In this document: one piece after another, positions 63,401 through 64,000 of the stretch
Numbering within the stretch: the stretch's first letter is position 1
Layout of the letters: each line of letters starts with the position of its first letter
Source: Zhengitettix transpicula
Taxonomy: Eukaryota; Arthropoda; Insecta; Orthoptera; Tetrigidae
DNA length: 64,000 nucleotides
Assembly (NCBI GenBank): GCA_037074705.1
Contig: JAYJMR010000029.1
Coordinates: 186,001 to 250,000, forward strand
Direction of reading: 5' to 3'
The notes under the pieces: model-generated
Database searches by the model: none
What the model was told of the DNA's origin: nothing
The model's input: only the letters and a program-made list of their open reading frames with translations
Program-made: the position numbers and the translations under genes

Positions 63401-64000
63401 GTACTGTATTATCGAGATATCTGTTAGATACTTTAACAGTGTACAAGATATCGATATACTTTGAATCACATAAACTTACACGGAACAATACGGTAAATAT
63501 TTTTGTTATTCATCAGTTAGACGTTGAAAATTATTTTAAATTGTCTCAAAAAAATCGTCCTAATGTAGCGAAACTGTTTAAATTTGTTATGAAATCAGAA
63601 TTCTGATACGTATAAAACTTTTCGAAATATTTTTCTTTATCGGAAATAGAAGTAGAGTCATTTTCTTAAAAAGGATTCGTATGATGTGGCCGAAAAGCTC
63701 GGAATGTTCGTTTCAAATGTAATTTTGAATAAAATAAAGTATGTTTTTTTTATATATCTCTACTGTTTTGCGATGTAATGCGTAATTATGACGATACTCC
63801 AAGAATAGAGGTTACAAATAGCCGAATCACAATTTATATGCAGAATCTGTACTGGATTATCATGATATCTGTTAGATATTTTAACAGTGTACAAGATATT
63901 GATATATTTTTAATCACATAAATTTACACGGAACAATACGGTAAATATTTTTGTTATTCATCAGTTAGACGTTGAAAATTATTTTAAATTGTCTCAAAAA
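60463..64000 (+). repeat. X-Y-Z trimer HOR, two full copies and one cut copy (~1344 bp)
   Basis: Units are 60463-61806 (1344 bp), 61807-63149 (1343 bp) and 63150-64000 (cut by the window). X (60463, 61807, 63150) has CTCCAAAAATAGAGG, AGATACTTTAA and CATAAACTTACAC. Z (61359, 62703) has AATATAAGTAGAGCC, TATATGTCTCTACTG, GTAATTCTGACG and ACGTTAAATATT. Y at 62255 and 63598 has GTACTGGATTATCA and TATTTTTAATCAC; the monomer in the Y slot at 60911 is different, with AATCAGTACTG and TATATATTTAGAATC. Confidence 0.92.

Larger units (their letters stand above)
1..64000 (+). repeat. Satellite DNA array, ~448-bp monomer, 143 head-to-tail copies
   Basis: The same unit recurs from end to end. Phased on the G of the GAATTC, GAACTC or GAAGTC junction, starts fall at 2, 451, 898, 1345, 1794, 2241 and so on to 63150 and 63598. 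Spacing is 446-450 bp, except two copies of 433 bp. All copies have the same orientation and no non-satellite sequence interrupts them. A typical monomer holds in order: the junction, CGTATGATGTGGCTAAAAAG, a T run of 7-9, TTTTGCGATGTAATGCG, GAGGTTACAAATAGC, ATATGCAGAATCTGTACT, a dyad around GTGTACAAGATAT, and a distal A run of about seven in most subtypes. Subtypes are arranged in higher-order repeats. A centromeric or other heterochromatic location is inferred, not seen. The family is not one I recognise. Confidence 0.98.

Noticed and set aside
1..64000. CRISPR array or bacterial tandem repeat
   Set aside because: The repeat is 448 bp with no unique spacers and no cas genes, and base variation is of the satellite HOR type.
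1..64000. Telomeric or retroelement-derived array
   Set aside because: No TTAGG, TTAGGG or similar short repeat, no LTR, no poly(A)-tailed reading frame and no reverse transcriptase motifs were seen.

Overview
The whole 64-kb window is one uninterrupted, head-to-tail satellite DNA array. I placed 143 copies of a monomer of about 448 bp (most 446-450 bp; two deleted copies of 433 bp), every one on the same strand. There is no unique sequence, no transposon, no recognisable gene and no RNA gene. The array runs off both ends: the first full monomer begins at position 2 and the last (63598-64000) is cut. One monomer counted by hand (1345-1793) is 27% G+C and holds 17 CpG, about twice the number expected from its base composition. 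A long, pure, layered satellite means a eukaryotic chromosome, most likely a centromeric or pericentromeric or other heterochromatic block. The unsuppressed CpG content argues against a heavily CpG-methylated vertebrate or plant germline and leans towards an invertebrate such as an insect. I do not recognise the satellite family and cannot name the species.

Monomers fall into subtypes, named here by me. A has a GAATTC junction, TTTATCGG, AGAGCC and AAGAAAAGAGG. B has TTATCGAAAATAG, AGAATCATT, AGATATCTCTACAG, CTCTAAGCCTAGAGG, ATATATATAATC and TTGATCAGTAAGAAG. C has a GAAGTC junction, TCTCTTTTTCAGGATT and usually CAATTGTAATT and AAGAATAGAGG. C' is C with an extra T in AAATTAGCC. Further types D, E, F, G, H, I, L, X, Y and Z occur to the right. 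They are combined into higher-order repeats (HORs) whose multiplicity changes along the array: A-B-C trimers of 1343 bp, themselves paired into a 2.69-kb six-monomer repeat (2-5372); five-monomer units of 2237 bp (8509-10745, 12989-17462); A-rich dimers (17463-19254); B-C'-A trimers (19255-21940); a 2.22-kb tandem duplication (23283-27729); six-monomer units of 2.69 kb (29975-32664, 33560-38940); trimers (38941-44319); three E-G dimers of 897 bp (44769-47459); another six-monomer unit (47460-52837); a four-monomer unit of about 1796 bp (54181-57772); and an X-Y-Z trimer of about 1344 bp (60463-64000).

Hybrid monomers, whose front matches one subtype and back another, sit at many block boundaries and are the expected footprint of unequal crossing-over or gene conversion. 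The short open reading frames on both strands are by-products of the repeated sequence and are not annotated as genes. The interest of the window is the record of satellite evolution it preserves.
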